From the NCBI RefSeq assembly GCF_035994185.1, contig NZ_CP108538.1, positions 5,061,501 through 5,125,500 on the forward strand: 64,000 bases of DNA, in the 5' to 3' direction. The DNA is from Streptomyces sp. NBC_01217. GTDB taxonomy: Bacteria > Actinomycetota > Actinomycetes > Streptomycetales > Streptomycetaceae. Positions 1-7,902 of the stretch are shown here, in pieces. The position numbers and the translations under genes were made by a program. The notes under the pieces are model-generated. The model was not told the origin of the DNA, ran no database searches, and saw only the letters and a program-made list of their open reading frames with translations. Within the stretch, counting starts at the first letter, position 1. Each line of letters opens with the position of its first letter.

Positions 1-897
1 CACGACCTCAACACCGCGCTGCTCTGTGCAGCGTTACAAGCCGCTGACCGCGGGTGGCACGTCTTCCCGCTCCGACCCGGCGACAAGCGCCCCGCCCTGC
101 ACGGCGAGACCGTTTGCCCCGGCCTCGGTGACTGCGCGGGCGGCCACCGCAAGTGGGAGGACCGGGCCACCATCGACCCGGACCGCATCCGCCGGGCGTG
201 GGCCGACCGGCCGTTCAACATCGGGATCGCAACGGGCCCGTCGGGGCTGGTCGTCGTCGACCTCGACATGCCCAAGCCCAACAGCAGTAAGGGCACGCCT
301 TGCGGCGTGACGACCTTCAAGGCGCTCTGTGAGCGCGCCGGACAGGCCGTCCCCGCCACCTACCGGACCCGGACCGCGAGCGGTGGTCACCACCTGTACT
401 TCACCGCCCCGCCCGGCACCCGTCTCGGCAATACGGCGGGCACGCTCGCGCCCCTGGTGGATACCCGGGCGTGGGGCGGCTACGTCGTCGCCGCGGGCAG
501 CACCACGGCAACCGGCGCGTACGAGGTTGTTGACCCCGCCCCGATCATGGGCCTGCCCGGTTGGCTGCTCGGGCTGCTCCAACCGACCCGCCCCACGCCC
601 GTCGGGCCGCTGATCGCGCCCGTCGTGAGCGGCAGCCGGGCGGGCAGGGCTGCGTTGGAGCGGGAGTGCAACCTGGTCCGCAAGGCTCCGGAGAAGCAGG
701 GCAACAACACGCTCAACCGGTGCGCCTTCAAGGTGGGGCGCTTCGTCGCATGGGGCGACCTCGCCCGGCACGAAGTGGAAGAAGCCTTCCAAGGGGCTGG
801 AGAGGCCCGGGGACTCACCGCTGCTGAGTGCCGCGCCACGATCCGCAGCGCTCTGGACAGCTCCATCCGCAGCGCCCGGCCTCGGGAGGCGGCATGA
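1..897 (+). CDS. Bifunctional DNA primase/polymerase, AICE RepPP type (5' end outside window)
   Basis: The reading frame is open from base 1, so the N-terminus lies outside the window and 298 residues are visible. The visible part matches the prim-pol N-terminal domain: GWHVFPLRPGDKRPAL near residue 19, the acidic metal-binding motif VVVDLD near residue 85, and SGGHHLYF near residue 127. Such proteins start replication of excised actinobacterial integrative elements (the RepPP class). It lies upstream of an ATPase, excisionase and integrase, as in those elements. Its stop overlaps the next ATG (ATGA at 894). The family call is secure; the role in element replication is inferred from context. 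Confidence 0.85.
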   Translation, partial: HDLNTALLCAALQAADRGWHVFPLRPGDKRPALHGETVCPGLGDCAGGHRKWEDRATIDPDRIRRAWADRPFNIGIATGPSGLVVVDLDMPKPNSSKGTPCGVTTFKALCERAGQAVPATYRTRTASGGHHLYFTAPPGTRLGNTAGTLAPLVDTRAWGGYVVAAGSTTATGAYEVVDPAPIMGLPGWLLGLLQPTRPTPVGPLIAPVVSGSRAGRAALERECNLVRKAPEKQGNNTLNRCAFKVGRFVAWGDLARHEVEEAFQGAGEARGLTAAECRATIRSALDSSIRSARPREAA

Positions 898-1054
898 GCG
901 CCCGTCCCCGTCCCCCCTTGGAAGGCCTCCCCCGAAACCCACCGGTCCCGGCCTCGCCGAACCGGCCCCGGCCGCATCCGGCAGTGGTGCGCCGAAGGTC
1001 GTCGGCCGCCAGGCCGTCCTTTCATCGGTTCGTCCTGACCCGCGCACGGCCACG

Positions 1055-1249
1055 GTGACCGGCATCCGGCCCGGACTGCACCTCCGGGGACTCGACCGGG
1101 GCGAGATCCCCACCGCGGACTGGCTGTGCGCCTGCGGGCACCACGAACGCGCCCGCGGCCGCAAAGCCGTCACCGAGCTGAACACCCGCGTACACGTCGG
1201 GCACTGCCCGCACCGCGCACCCGAAGAGCACAGGAGGAACGCCGCATGA
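1055..1249 (+). CDS. Small Cys/His-rich protein of the integrative element
   Basis: As annotated this is a 64-residue protein with a GTG start overlapping the TGA of a 54-codon frame that opens at ATG 894. It contains WLCACGHH and VHVGHCPH, eight Cys/His residues in two groups that could bind zinc. The same frame is open well upstream of 1055 and reads as plausible protein (SGSGAPKVVGRQAVLSSVRP), but no ATG or GTG is available there. One added C in the C-run at 912-917 would join ATG 894 to this frame and give about 118 residues. It is therefore either a short GTG-started gene or the tail of a frameshifted one. Its stop overlaps the next start (ATGA at 1246). Function is unknown. Confidence 0.6.
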   Translation: MTGIRPGLHLRGLDRGEIPTADWLCACGHHERARGRKAVTELNTRVHVGHCPHRAPEEHRRNAA

Positions 1250-2412
1250 GCACCCCTGCACAGACCCCCGCGCCCATCGACGGTGCGGCCCTGCTCGACC
1301 AAGTCGAGGCGTTCCACCGTCGGTTCAACATCTTCCCGACCGAAGCGGCCTACGTCGCCGTCACGTTGTGGGACGCTCACGCCCACCTGCTCGACTGCTT
1401 CGACTCCACGCCCCGGCTCGCTTTCCTCTCGCCCGAACCGGGCAGCGGGAAGAGCAGGGCGCTGGAGATCGTGGAAACGCTCGTTCCGCGTCCCATGGTC
1501 GCGGTCAACGCGTCCGCTGCCGCCCTCTTCCGGGCCGTGTCCGGGCCGGACGGGCGGCCCACGATCCTCTTCGACGAGATCGACACCGTGTTCGGCCCCA
1601 AGGCCGGGGACAACGAGGAGTTGCGCGGATTCCTCAATGCCGGCCACCGCCGGACCGGCGTCACCTACCGGTGCGTCGGCGACACCCAGACGGTGACCCC
1701 GTTCCCGTCCTACACCGCCGTCGCCGTCGCCGGACTCGGTTCCCTGCCCGACACGATCCTGACCCGCGCCGTCATCATCCGCATGCGGCGCAGGGCCCGT
1801 AACGAGCAGATCGAACCCTTCCGTGCCCGCATCCACGAGAAGGAAGGCCACGCCCTGTGTGACCGCCTCGCGCAGTGGGCCGAGCAGGCACGCGGCTGGG
1901 TCATGGGCGCCTGGCCCGAGATGCCCGACGGTGTCAGCGACCGCCCCGCCGACGTGTGGGAAGGGCTGCTCGCCATCGCCGACGCCGCCGGGGGCGACTG
2001 GCCCCGGCGGGCCCGCGAAGCCTGCGTGACCCTCGTTGAAGCCTCCCGGGCCAACGACAAAGGCAGCCTCGGTATCCGCCTGCTCACCGACCTGCGCGAC
2101 CACGTCCTGATCGGCATCGACCGCCTGCCCACCATCGCCATCCTGGACCGCCTCAACTCCCTCGACGACGCCCCCTGGGCCGACCTCAACGGCAAGCCGC
2201 TCGACAACCGGCGCCTGTCCAAAATGCTGGGCGAGTACATGACCGCCGACAACGACCCCATCGGCTCCCGCAACATCCGCACCGCGGGCGGTGTCCTCAA
2301 AGGCTTCTTCGCCAAAGACCTCGAAGACGCGTGGGCCCGCTACTGCCCGCCTCCCACGCCCGCTACATCCGCTACAGCGCTACATCCCAGGTCAGAGGCC
2401 CTGAATCTGTAG
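1246..2412 (+). CDS. DUF3631-family P-loop ATPase of the integrative element
   Basis: 388 residues. Walker A is PGSGKS near residues 65-70 and Walker B is ILFDEID near 107-113, in a DUF3631-type fold. The start is ATG 1246 (overlapping the previous stop), with AGGAGG about nine bases upstream. The stop codon lies inside the first GTAGCG-type repeats. It sits between the prim-pol gene and xis-int, so a helicase-like or replication-accessory role is likely but not shown. C-terminal residues beyond about 370 are low complexity because the repeat cluster begins within the coding sequence. Confidence 0.8.
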   Translation: MSTPAQTPAPIDGAALLDQVEAFHRRFNIFPTEAAYVAVTLWDAHAHLLDCFDSTPRLAFLSPEPGSGKSRALEIVETLVPRPMVAVNASAAALFRAVSGPDGRPTILFDEIDTVFGPKAGDNEELRGFLNAGHRRTGVTYRCVGDTQTVTPFPSYTAVAVAGLGSLPDTILTRAVIIRMRRRARNEQIEPFRARIHEKEGHALCDRLAQWAEQARGWVMGAWPEMPDGVSDRPADVWEGLLAIADAAGGDWPRRAREACVTLVEASRANDKGSLGIRLLTDLRDHVLIGIDRLPTIAILDRLNSLDDAPWADLNGKPLDNRRLSKMLGEYMTADNDPIGSRNIRTAGGVLKGFFAKDLEDAWARYCPPPTPATSATALHPRSEALNL

Positions 2413-2537
2413 CGGCAAAACCAGATGTAGCGGCTACGGGCCGCGCACCCGCGAACGGCCGTAGCCGCTACATCGAACCCATCCGCTACAAAAATCATGC
2501 CGCTGACCTGCAATGTAGCGGCGTAGCGGATGTAGCG
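2361..2537. repeat. Iteron-like cluster of GTAGCG/CGCTAC hexamers
   Basis: About ten copies of GTAGCG or its complement CGCTAC occur in 177 bases: CGCTAC at 2361, 2370, 2378, 2466 and 2484, and GTAGCG at 2409, 2427, 2515, 2523 and 2532. Some are paired head to head (GTAGCGGCTAC at 2427; GTAGCCGCTAC at 2461). The cluster spans the end of the ATPase gene and the gap before xis. A replication origin or repressor-binding region of the element is the likely role, by inference. Confidence 0.7.
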
Positions 2538-2590
2538 GACCTAGCAGAAGGGGGCCAGAGCCCCCGACCCCGCCGTCAAGGAGAGGCCGC

Positions 2591-2812
2591 ATGGCGACCG
2601 CCATCACGACAACGCTCCGCGCTGGACTCCCCGACCGCTACCTCACCCCGGAGGACATCGCCGCGCTGTTCTCCGTCCCGCTGGAAACCGTCTACGTCTG
2701 GCGCAAGAAGCGCACTGGCCCGCCCGGATTCCGCATCGGGAAGCACCTGCGTTACGACCCCGAAGCCGTCCAGGCATGGACCGCCAATCTCGCTGCACAC
2801 GACGCGGCCTGA
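2591..2812 (+). CDS. xis: Excisionase-like helix-turn-helix protein (Xis)
   Basis: 73 residues. The region YLTPEDIAALFSVPLETVYVW followed by GPPGFRIGKHLRY is the MerR-like winged helix of HTH_17 excisionases. AAGGAG ends seven bases before ATG 2591. It is directly upstream of the integrase gene, the usual xis-int order. It is expected to bend DNA at the attachment site and direct the integrase to excision. Confidence 0.85.
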   Translation: MATAITTTLRAGLPDRYLTPEDIAALFSVPLETVYVWRKKRTGPPGFRIGKHLRYDPEAVQAWTANLAAHDAA

Positions 2813-2830
2813 CTCACCGAACAATCACCG

Positions 2831-2870
2831 GCAGTAGGGGCGTGACCAATCCTGGTCACGCCCCTACTGC
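2831..2870 (+). terminator. Perfect hairpin between xis and int
   Basis: Two perfect 17-base arms (2831-2847 and 2854-2870) flank a six-base loop. The hairpin ends about ten bases before the int ribosome-binding site AGGAG (2880-2884). It may end xis transcription, limit read-through into int, or shield the int start from translation. Confidence 0.7.
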
Positions 2871-2890
2871 ATGCGACACAGGAGCATGCT

Positions 2891-4126
2891 TTGGCTGGCC
2901 ACATTCAAGACCGCTGGTTCAAGACCGGAACCAACGCCAACGGCAAGACCGTCCGCGTCAAGACCGACCGTCACGGTACGGGTATGCGCTACCGCGCCCG
3001 CTACGTCGCTCCCGACGGCAGCGAGAAGAGCAGGAGTTTTCCTGATGGGAAGAAGCGACTTGCTGAGGACTGGCTGAACCGCATCGAGGCCGACATGTCG
3101 CGCGGTCAGTACACCGACCCGAAGGCCGCTCGGATGACCTTCCAGGAGTTCGGGGAAAAGTGGCTGGCGAGCCAGAGCGGCGACCCGAACACGAGGGCGT
3201 CCATGCAGTCTCAACTTAGGCTGCATGCCTTCCCGCGCATCGGGGCGCGCTCTCTGGGGGCGTTCCAGCCGAGCCACATCCGCGAGTTCGTGACGCAGCT
3301 CGAAGCGTCGGGCATGTCCGGCTCGTACGCCCGCGTCATTTTCTCCAACGTCCGCGCCATCCTGAGCGCGGCCGTTGAGGATGGGCACATCCCCCGGAAT
3401 CCCTGCCACTCGCGGACGGTGACGCTCCCTGAGATGGGTGCGCGGCGCGTCGTCCCGTGGCTGCCGGAACGAGTCTTCGCCATGCGCGGAGCCATGGCCG
3501 AACGATTCCGCCCCATGGTGGACGTCGGTGCAGGTTGCGGCCTGCGGCAGGGGGAAATTCTTGGCGTGTCGGTCGAAGAGCTGGACTTCGACAACGACAC
3601 GCTGCACGTCGTCCAGCAGCTCAAGCTGAGCCTCAGTCAGCCCGTTTTTGCTCCACCGAAGGGTGGCAAGCTGCGCGACGTGCCGCTGCCGGATCCGGTG
3701 GCGGACGCGCTCAAGGCGCACATGAAGCTCTTCCCGCCCGTAGAGATCACGCTGCCTTGGATGCGCGCCGGCGGTCCGCCCGTGACCAAGCGCCTGATCT
3801 TCACCGGTCCCCTGGGCGGGCACATCTGGCGTACGTCGCTGAATGAGGACCACTGGAAGCCCGCACTCGCCAAGGTCGGCGTCATCCCCAAGGCGAGGAG
3901 TCGCGAGCATTCCGCCGCTCGCGAGCACGGAATGCACGCTCTGCGTCACTTCTATGCGTCGGTCTTGCTGGACGCCGGGGAGAGCATCAAGGCGGTCAGT
4001 GAGTACCTGGGACACTCTGATCCGGGGCTCACGCTGAAAGTTTATGCCCATCTGATGCCGAGCAGTCGTGACCGCGCGAGGAAGGCTCTCGGCAGGGCAC
4101 TCAGGCCCCAAGATCACCCGCACTGA
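2891..4126 (+). CDS. int: Tyrosine-type site-specific integrase
   Basis: 411 residues. The start is TTG 2891, chosen because AGGAG (2880-2884) lies six bases upstream and ATG 2886 is out of frame. There is an N-terminal arm-binding region, a SAM-like core-binding domain (about 82-165) and a catalytic domain. Catalytic residues are visible: Arg219 in GCGLRQGE, His349 and Arg352 in HALRH, His375 in LGHSDPG and the Tyr385 nucleophile in KVYAHL. The gene appears intact. It is the last gene of the element and runs toward gpmA, so an attachment site should lie just downstream. Confidence 0.93.
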   Translation: MAGHIQDRWFKTGTNANGKTVRVKTDRHGTGMRYRARYVAPDGSEKSRSFPDGKKRLAEDWLNRIEADMSRGQYTDPKAARMTFQEFGEKWLASQSGDPNTRASMQSQLRLHAFPRIGARSLGAFQPSHIREFVTQLEASGMSGSYARVIFSNVRAILSAAVEDGHIPRNPCHSRTVTLPEMGARRVVPWLPERVFAMRGAMAERFRPMVDVGAGCGLRQGEILGVSVEELDFDNDTLHVVQQLKLSLSQPVFAPPKGGKLRDVPLPDPVADALKAHMKLFPPVEITLPWMRAGGPPVTKRLIFTGPLGGHIWRTSLNEDHWKPALAKVGVIPKARSREHSAAREHGMHALRHFYASVLLDAGESIKAVSEYLGHSDPGLTLKVYAHLMPSSRDRARKALGRALRPQDHPH

Positions 4127-4156
4127 CGGCCCACAGGCGGCCCGAGATAGGCGACG

Positions 4157-4191
4157 GCCCCTCATCTGCACTGAACGCGCAGATGAGGGGC
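4157..4191. terminator. Bidirectional hairpin between int and gpmA
   Basis: Perfect 13-base arms (4157-4169 and 4179-4191) with a nine-base loop lie between two convergent genes, so one structure can serve both. Confidence 0.8.
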
Positions 4192-4207
4192 ATGATCATC
4201 AAAGCGA

Positions 4208-4966
4208 CTACTTCTTGCCCTGGTTCTTCACGGCCTCGATGGCGGCCTTCGCCGCGTCCGGGTCGAGGTACGTGCCGCCCGGCTTGACCGGGCGGAAGTC
4301 GGCGTCCAGCTCGTAGGCGAGCGGGATGCCGGTCGGGATGTTCAGGCCCGCGATGTCGGCGTCGGAGATGCCGTCGAGGTGCTTGACCAGGGCGCGGAGG
4401 CTGTTGCCGTGGGCGGCGACCAGGACCGTGCGGCCGGCCAGGAGGTCCGGGACGATGCCGTCGTACCAGTACGGCAGCATGCGGACCACGACGTCCTTGA
4501 GGCACTCGGTGCGCGGGCGCAGCTCCGGCGGGATCGTCGCGTAGCGCGGGTCGTCGCTCTGCGAGAACTCGGTGCCGTCCTCGAGAGCGGGCGGCGGGGT
4601 GTCGTACGAACGGCGCCAGAGCATGAACTGCTCCTCGCCGAACTCGGCGAGCGTCTGCGCCTTGTCCTTGCCCTGGAGGGCGCCGTAGTGGCGCTCGTTC
4701 AGCCGCCAGGTGCGGTGGACGGGGATCCAGTGGCGGTCCGCGGATTCCAGCGCGAGCTGCGCGGTGCGGATGGCGCGCTTCTGGAGGGAGGTGTGCAGGA
4801 CGTCGGGGAGCAGACCGGCGTCCTTGAGCAGCTCACCGCCGCGGACTGCCTCCTTCTCGCCCTTCTCCGTGAGGTTGACGTCCACCCAACCGGTGAACAG
4901 GTTCTTCGCGTTCCATTCGCTCTCGCCGTGGCGGAGGAGGATCAGCTTGTACGGTGCGTCGGCCAT
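4208..4966 (-). CDS. gpmA: 2,3-bisphosphoglycerate-dependent phosphoglycerate mutase
   Basis: 252 residues; interconverts 3- and 2-phosphoglycerate in glycolysis. The phosphohistidine motif [10 protein letters not shown] is at residues 9-18. The motifs [11 protein letters not shown] and [16 protein letters not shown], with the second catalytic His, are intact. The start MADAPYKL (ATG 4966) was preferred over an upstream ATG 24 bases away because it matches the usual N-terminus. The C-terminus NQGKK is normal, so the neighbouring integrative element has not truncated the gene. Confidence 0.95.
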   Translation of the reverse strand: MADAPYKLILLRHGESEWNAKNLFTGWVDVNLTEKGEKEAVRGGELLKDAGLLPDVLHTSLQKRAIRTAQLALESADRHWIPVHRTWRLNERHYGALQGKDKAQTLAEFGEEQFMLWRRSYDTPPPALEDGTEFSQSDDPRYATIPPELRPRTECLKDVVVRMLPYWYDGIVPDLLAGRTVLVAAHGNSLRALVKHLDGISDADIAGLNIPTGIPLAYELDADFRPVKPGGTYLDPDAAKAAIEAVKNQGKK

Positions 4967-5211
4967 GGGTCCGAGCGTAATCGAAGGCATACGGGCGCTG
5001 CGCGGCCGGTCACAGGACGGACAGAAGGGGGGCGGGAGGGGGCGCGGAGGGTACGCGGAGGAGGGCCGGGGCGGGGAGCGGGGCGGGGACGATTGACGGC
5101 AGGCGTCAATTGACTGGCGGACCTGAATCCGGGATTCGTAATGTTCGGATTGCCACCGGGCCTCTTACCGGCGGCTCCGTTCCGTATGCCACGTCCCTGG
5201 GGGGATTCCGT

Positions 5212-6570
5212 ATGTCTGTCGCCGGTCTCAGACGGGCCGCACGCGAATCCGTGTCCGGGCTCCCCAGGGAGTTCTGGTGGCTGTGGACCAGCACACTGGT
5301 CAACCGGCTCGGGGCGTTCGTCGCCACGTTCATGGCGCTCTATCTGACCCTGGACCGGGGCTACTCCGCCTCGTACGCCGGTCTGGTCGCCGCGCTGCAC
5401 GGGCTCGGCGGGGTCGTCTCCTCGCTCGGGGCGGGCGTGATGACCGACCGGCTGGGCCGCCGGCCCACCATGCTCATCGCGCAGACCTCGACCGCCGTCT
5501 CCGTGGCCGTGCTCGGGTTCATGGTCCACCCGGTGGCGATCGCGGCCGTCGCCTTCGTCGTCGGCATGGCCAGCAACGCCTCGCGGCCCGCCGTGCAGGC
5601 GATGATGGCCGACATCGTCCGGCCCGAGGACCGGGTACGGGCCTTCTCGCTCAACTACTGGGCCATCAACCTCGGCTTCGCGGTCTCCTCTGCCGGTGCC
5701 GGGTTCGTCGCCGAGTACAGCTATCTCGCCGGGTTCCTCGGCGAGGCCACGATGACGCTGGTCTGCGCCTTCGTCGTCTTCATGAAGGTGCCCGAGTCAC
5801 GGCCCGAGAAGCCGGCGGTGTCCGGGCGCGCGGCCACCGGCGCCGATGAGGTCCGGCTCTCCACCGTGCTGCGCGACGGGCGGTTCATGAGCGTCGTCGG
5901 GCTGTCCTTCGTCATCGCCCTGATCTTCCAGCAGGGGTACGTGGGGCTGCCGGTGGCCATGGGGGCGGACGGGTTCTCCAGCTCCGACTTCGGCACCGCC
6001 GTCGCCGTCAACGGTGTGCTGATCGTGGTGCTTCAGATCCCGGTAACCCGGTTCATCCAGCATCGCGATGCGCGCCGGCTGCTCATCGTCTCCTCGCTGC
6101 TCGCGGGGTACGGATTCGGGCTGACCGCGTTCGCCGGGTCCGTCGCCGTGTACGCGCTGACCATCTGCGTCTGGACGGTCGCCGAGATCGTCAACTCGCC
6201 GATCCAGAGCAGTCTGGTGGTCAGGCTCTCGCCCGCCCGGGGCCGCGGGCGCTACCAGGGCATGTACACGATGTCCTGGTCCGCGGCCGCGCTGATCGCG
6301 CCGCTGATGTCGGGTGTCGTCATCGACCGGTTCGGGGCGCAGTGGCTCTGGGGGGCGTGCGCCGTCCTCGGAACCGCTGCCGCGCTCGGGTACTGGCTGC
6401 TGATGCGGAACCTGCCGGGCGAGGACGGGACGGCGGCACCCGAAGGCAGTGGCGGCGGCAGCGGCAGCCGGGTGGCGGAGAGCGTCCGGGCCGTGGGGAG
6501 TGCGGTGCCGGCCGGTTCCCGGGCCGACGCGGACGCCGACGTCAGTACGGGCCCCGGGGCTTCCGCCTAG
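5212..6570 (+). CDS. MFS transporter, drug:H+ antiporter-like
   Basis: 452 residues with about 12 hydrophobic segments. The MFS motif A signature GVMTDRLGRRPTML lies after the second helix. The start ATG 5212 has a G-run (about 5199-5204) as ribosome-binding site; an upstream in-frame extension is less likely. The C-terminal 50 residues are a Gly/Ser/Ala-rich hydrophilic tail. The substrate cannot be deduced. A very long hairpin follows the gene. Confidence 0.88.
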   Translation: MSVAGLRRAARESVSGLPREFWWLWTSTLVNRLGAFVATFMALYLTLDRGYSASYAGLVAALHGLGGVVSSLGAGVMTDRLGRRPTMLIAQTSTAVSVAVLGFMVHPVAIAAVAFVVGMASNASRPAVQAMMADIVRPEDRVRAFSLNYWAINLGFAVSSAGAGFVAEYSYLAGFLGEATMTLVCAFVVFMKVPESRPEKPAVSGRAATGADEVRLSTVLRDGRFMSVVGLSFVIALIFQQGYVGLPVAMGADGFSSSDFGTAVAVNGVLIVVLQIPVTRFIQHRDARRLLIVSSLLAGYGFGLTAFAGSVAVYALTICVWTVAEIVNSPIQSSLVVRLSPARGRGRYQGMYTMSWSAAALIAPLMSGVVIDRFGAQWLWGACAVLGTAAALGYWLLMRNLPGEDGTAAPEGSGGGSGSRVAESVRAVGSAVPAGSRADADADVSTGPGASA

Positions 6571-6620
6571 GGACGACGTGCCACGAAGCCATCGCCCCGG
6601 CACCGCATCCGCACACACAT

Positions 6621-6667
6621 CAAGGGCGCCTCGCGCAAAACAGGCTGTTTTGCGCGAGGCGCCCTTG
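6621..6667. terminator. Long perfect hairpin shared by convergent genes
   Basis: Two perfect 23-base arms (6621-6643 and 6645-6667) around a single base lie between the MFS gene and the cysteine-rich gene. This is a strong bidirectional terminator. Confidence 0.85.
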
Positions 6668-6676
6668 GCGGTCCGG

Positions 6677-6826
6677 TCAGCCGGAGCAGCCACCGCACTG
6701 GCACGGGGCCCCGGACTGGCAGCCGCAGCCGCAGCCCGAGCCGCAGCCGCAGGCGCCGAGGACGGTCAGGTGCACCACTTCTGCGGGTGCCTCCTGCTGG
6801 GGGTCGGTCGTGGGGGAATCGGCCAT
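6677..6826 (-). CDS. 49-residue cysteine-rich protein, metallothionein-like
   Basis: Too short for most gene finders, but well supported: GAGGAGG lies five bases before ATG 6826, and a strong hairpin follows the stop. The N-terminal half is acidic (PTTDPQQEAPAEVVHLTVL). The C-terminal half carries eight Cys in GACGCGSGCGCGC and PCQCGGCSG, with repeated CGC and CxC spacing that suits binding of soft metals. There is no signal peptide, so it should be cytoplasmic. Possible roles are a small metallothionein, a metal chaperone or a precursor peptide. The gene is well supported; the function is inferred from composition only. Confidence 0.75.
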   Translation of the reverse strand: MADSPTTDPQQEAPAEVVHLTVLGACGCGSGCGCGCQSGAPCQCGGCSG

Positions 6827-6841
6827 GGTTCCTCCTCAATG

Positions 6842-6892
6842 CGTACGACAGGGCCGTACGCCACGACGACGCGCGTACGACCGGGGCGTACG
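6842..6892. repeat. Four CGTACG palindromes upstream of the Cys-rich gene
   Basis: CGTACG occurs at 6842, 6855, 6874 and 6887, spaced 13, 19 and 13 bases. The cluster is just upstream of the ribosome-binding site of the cysteine-rich gene on the minus strand. The hexamer is common in Streptomyces, so operator function is only a possibility. Confidence 0.35.
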
Positions 6893-7028
6893 GACAAGGC
6901 GTGCCGCCCCACCCCATTGCATGCCCAACCGGGCAGGCGCATCAACGGCGCACGCGTGCAGAGATACATGTGCGAACGGATGCGACCGCGTACGCCGTGA
7001 CGCGCACTCCGTCTTCCGGGTCCTCCGG

Positions 7029-7706
7029 TCAGACGCCCTCCACCGGTGTCTGCTGCTGGATCTCGTCGGCGTGCTCGCCCGTCACCAGGTAGACCACGCG
7101 CTTGGCGACCGACACCGCGTGGTCGGCGAACCGCTCGTAGTAGCGGCCGAGCAGCGTCACGTCGACGGCCGTCTCGATGCCGTGCTTCCAGCGGTCGTCC
7201 ATCAGGTGCTGGAACAGCGTGCGGTGCAGCAGGTCCATCTCGTCGTCGTCCTGCTCCAGCTGGAGCGCCAGATCGACGTCCTTGGTGATGATCACCTCGG
7301 CCGCCTTGGCCATCAGGCGCTGTGCCAGCTGCCCCATCTCCAGAATGGTGGCGTGCAGGTCGTGCGGCACCGCCGATTCCGGGAACCGCAGCCGGGCCAG
7401 CTTGGCGACGTGCTGGGCGAGGTCGCCGGAGCGCTCCAGGTCGGCGCTCATCCGCAGCGAGGTGACCACGATCCGCAGATCGGTCGCCACGGGCTGCTGG
7501 CGCGCGAGCAGGGCGATGGCCCGCGCTTCCAGGTCGTGCTGGAGGTCGTCGACCTTCTGGTCCGCGGCGATCACGCTCTCCGCGAGCTTGAGATCGGCGT
7601 CGAGCATGGACGTCGTCGCCCGGCCGATCGCCGACCCGACGAGCCGGGCCATCTCGACCAGTCCCTCACCGATCGAGTCGAGTTCCTCGTGGTACGCGTC
7701 ACGCAT
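7029..7706 (-). CDS. phoU: Phosphate-specific transport system accessory protein PhoU
   Basis: 225 residues made of two repeated helical PhoU domains, starting MRDAYHEELDSIGEGL. The metal-binding and helix motifs ARQQPVATDLR, DLERSGDLAQHV and YYERFADHA are conserved. It signals phosphate status from the Pst transporter to the PhoR kinase and restrains PhoR-PhoP when phosphate is plentiful. The start ATG 7706 has GGAGAGGGA upstream. It is divergent from phoR-phoP across a shared control region. Confidence 0.95.
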   Translation of the reverse strand: MRDAYHEELDSIGEGLVEMARLVGSAIGRATTSMLDADLKLAESVIAADQKVDDLQHDLEARAIALLARQQPVATDLRIVVTSLRMSADLERSGDLAQHVAKLARLRFPESAVPHDLHATILEMGQLAQRLMAKAAEVIITKDVDLALQLEQDDDEMDLLHRTLFQHLMDDRWKHGIETAVDVTLLGRYYERFADHAVSVAKRVVYLVTGEHADEIQQQTPVEGV

Positions 7707-7796
7707 GGAAGTCCCTCTCCAGTCCTCACTAAGGCCGGGGCCAGGTATGAACCCCACGCTGCCACCATGGGTGGCGTACGCGTCGGCTTCCGGCCA

Positions 7797-7829
7797 CCCA
7801 AGTGAACCAACCCTTGCCCCTCGGTGAAC
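7797..7829 (-). promoter_or_regulatory. PHO box (PhoP-binding direct repeats)
   Basis: Read on the minus strand, three consecutive 11-base units are GTTCACCGAGG, GGCAAGGGTTG and GTTCACTTGGG. The outer two match the GTTCACC core of Streptomyces PHO boxes. They lie between phoU and phoR-phoP, where PhoP is known to autoregulate in this genus. Confidence 0.75.
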
Positions 7830-7902
7830 TCTGGGCGACGAGTGTTCGGATACGCACTCGGATGGCTGGGAGAGTCCTCCCGGACCCGCATAACCTTGAC
7901 GT

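Noticed and set aside
34..2103. A 689-codon open frame on the minus strand opposite the integrative element genes
   Set aside because: It runs antisense to three well-supported genes and its translation is Gly/Arg/Ala-rich without domains, a common artefact in GC-rich DNA.
4127..4207. A tRNA fragment as attachment site after int
   Set aside because: No T-arm (GGTTCGAATCC-like) or acceptor sequence is present; only a terminator hairpin was found.
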